From NCBI GenBank assembly GCA_016859345.1, contig CM029118.1, forward strand, positions 29,197,501 to 29,261,500: DNA of 64,000 bases, written 5' to 3'. Below are positions 61,569-64,000 of the stretch, piece after piece; within the stretch, counting starts at the first letter, position 1; each line of letters begins with the position of its first letter. Under the pieces are notes generated by a model. That model made no database searches. It had not been told where the DNA came from and saw only the letters and a program-made list of their open reading frames with translations. This DNA is from Istiophorus platypterus. Its lineage: Eukaryota > Chordata > Actinopteri > Istiophoriformes > Istiophoridae. Both the position numbers and the translations under genes were made by a program.

Positions 61569-64000
61569 ATGCACGCACATTTACTCTTCCTCCTCATTTT
61601 TGCCTTCTCTCCGACTCTCTCCAATTTCTCCTTTTCTGTGTGTCTCTCTCTCCTTCATTTCCTCTCAGGCCTTTCCTCTGCCTTCTGTCTGTCTTGGACT
61701 TAAAGACTGATGTGTCCCTGAGCTGTTCAAATAACCATGAACTTAGGTTCAAATTATATGGGTCTTGAAAGCCAGTTTTGACACCACTATTTTTGGTTTA
61801 AAGCTGTCAATACTGAACCTTATTTTCACAAGTCTTCCATTCTTGCCATTTTGGAAATGCTTCCGATATAGCATTTGGTCCATCATGTGTCACCTAAATT
61901 ATTTTAAATCATTTTAGGCTCGACAACTCTTAAAGGGGTAGCTTATGCTATCTGAGGTTGTATTCTTACCTAAAAATGAATTAACAAAAGAAATATTACG
62001 GAACAAATAAAAACATGTGCAGGAAAATAAATTTTCATGATGAATTTTCCTAGCTTCTTTATTGTAGCTATGTCAGAGAATTCAGCTCATTCATATCAAA
62101 ACCAGCGGATGTGTGATTTATTAAAATGCTAGTTTACTTTTTAAGGAAAAAACATCAAATCTGCCTATCTTTACATAAAGGTCCTGTGAAATACATATAT
62201 AGGTACTTTGAGATTATTATCCAAAAAATACAATTCAATATTCTCTGGAAAAAAAATGTGTTTACCTTGCTCCTCACTGTATCCCCATTTACAGTTAACA
62301 TTTAAATGTGAAAGGCCTCACTAATATTGAAAACCTCTTTTGCAGGTTGTCATAGCTAATTCTTGAAAGATTACACCGGGAAGAAGTGGAATCTTCTCTC
62401 CCTGTGAGCAGATTGTTTTGTGTTCTGTATTCTAAAAATAAAATACTTTAAGACACAATTAAAACCCTCTCACAAGCAGCAACTTGGCAGTGGGTGATGC
62501 GGTCTTTATAAACATATGCCATGCAGCCAAACATTGTTCAAACCCACAGAACTTTATTTTAAATTCTAGTGGAGATCTTAAAGTGTGCAAGGATACCATA
62601 AATGTCACTCCCGATTTAAGGAAAATGTTTAAAATAATCATAATAAAATTATGCATGACAATCCTAAAATATTTCAGTTCATAAATAATTATTAAACTTC
62701 GATTACTATTGCTACTAAAGAAGCATAGAAGGGGAAAGTTGGCTGTTTTTAAATTATGTTTTGTAGGAGTTTTGTCTTGAGTTATAAGTGTGACATTTTC
62801 AAGCCTGTTCCATTCAACTATGAAAATTGTCTTTTTTAGGAAATCCTTCTTCTCACTTGGACCTTAACACCATGACCTCACAATGGAAGAACTGAGCACA
62901 TTATATTCCACATATTCCTCTGCTATCCCACTGTGCACTGTGTCTCCATGTGCGTGTGTGTATGTCTAGCTGGGTGCTTTCCATAATATACGGTGCTTAC
63001 CCTTTGATCTCTCACAGCCAGGGAGTCTTTTTGGACAAAAGCATACATATATTTGATATCAAGAATCAGAAATGTGTAAAAGAGTGAGCAGAAATCATGC
63101 TGCTCTAAACATTTCATAATGCAGACGTACAACTTAATTGCAGTTCTGTGTGGTAGTTTGGTTCCTTATTTACTCCTACAACTTTGTTACAGAGCCACAC
63201 GTCAAACTATTTATGCGCTGGTGTAAGCACTTTCGGCAATGAGTGTTTTCACTTGACAACGGCCATAAACAGAGGAGCGAGAGATCAAAACTGTTCATCA
63301 GAGAGCATGACGGATGACAGATATGGCAAGTGATTTTCCATGATCTTCTGCACATATGAGGGGGACTTCAAGGGATGGAAAGAAAAAAAAGGGGGAGCAC
63401 GATGAAAATGAAAAAAATATAGAGGAGGGAAATCAAAGAAAGGTTTCTTTCCACATGAGGTAGTGCAGCACAAGAAATAGCAAAGGCAGAAACTTATCAC
63501 TTTCAATGATGATAACAATGCTGTGTGTAATAGACTAAGGCGGATTATTATCTTTCATATCGTGGACCAGACATTGGTCACAATCATTAGTTTGTGTGCT
63601 CTGCTAATTGGGTACTCATAAATTAAGAAAAATAGAACCAAAGCCAAAGCTTCCTGGGTTTCTGCTCTGACCTTGAGTGGGTGGAGACATGACAGATGAC
63701 ATCGAAACTTTGTGAGCATAGAAGTGTACAGAAAATACTCCTATTTTTGGATTTGAAACCAAGTCTGCAATAGTTTTAGTAATCTATAAGGAGACTGATT
63801 ACTCAAAAAAACTACTCTTGCACCAAAATTATCTGACTTAGCTCAAATAGATACTGTACTGCATATTATACTATATGATTTTTTAAAATGACAATCAGTT
63901 TTTTCATTTTATTTCATTAATCTTTAAAAAAAGTTTGATGTTTATGTAAATGTGGAATGTTTTATCTTCAGTTTTTGTATATTGTTTTTTCTCCATAAAA

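Larger units (their letters stand above)
50755..64000. other. probable intron or 5' flank of the 50.6-kb gene
   Basis: No earlier exon of the minus-strand gene was recognised. Besides the elements listed separately, the stretch holds T-runs at 53917-53930, 60285-60304 and 61250-61276. The GC-richer frames around 54600-55300 lack coding character. Confidence 0.4.

Overview
The window looks like teleost fish nuclear DNA. It is AT-rich, almost gene-free, full of simple repeats, and carries decayed copies of mobile families typical of ray-finned fish: Tc1-like, piggyBac, a hAT-type MITE and a Penelope-like GIY-YIG element. There are no bacterial-style operons, no CRISPR array and no convincing tRNA or rRNA gene. 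The vertebrate/teleost assignment is inferred from repeat content and from spliced coding exons. No species can be named.

Only two stretches are convincing host coding sequence, both on the minus strand and both 3'-terminal exons. At 29865-30145 an exon starts at a good splice acceptor inside a zinc-finger linker, encodes one C2H2 finger and a basic tail, and ends in TGA. At 50597-50751 an exon encodes a 50-residue Asn/His/Asp-rich C-terminus ending in TAA, followed by about 2.45 kb of presumed 3' UTR with poly(A) signals near 48170. Both exons begin in the same splice phase. They could be alternative last exons of one zinc-finger gene whose upstream exons lie beyond 64 kb, or ends of two genes. 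I could not name either protein.

Layout from left to right: 1-7.9 kb, intergenic or intronic DNA with two dead Tc1 copies, a pyrimidine-rich tract and a repeat fragment; 7.95-10.74 kb, a nearly whole but dead piggyBac element with matching TTAA termini; 10.7-17.1 kb, non-coding DNA with several candidate conserved elements; 17.1-18.1 kb, a transposon fragment followed by a Penelope-like 3' part; 18.1-29 kb, non-coding, with a 757-bp TATC array and a dispersed teleost repeat; 29-30.2 kb, the zinc-finger exon; 30-48 kb, non-coding, with a third Tc1 copy and a degenerate ACTC satellite; 48.1-50.75 kb, the second terminal exon and UTR; 50.8-64 kb, probably intron or flank, with a hAT MITE, a small foldback repeat, a perfect 13-bp hairpin and more candidate regulatory islands.

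The overall picture is the 3' side of a large developmental-type gene in a gene desert. I saw no clearly new biological system. The most useful leads are the paired phase-matched terminal exons and the small palindromic elements.
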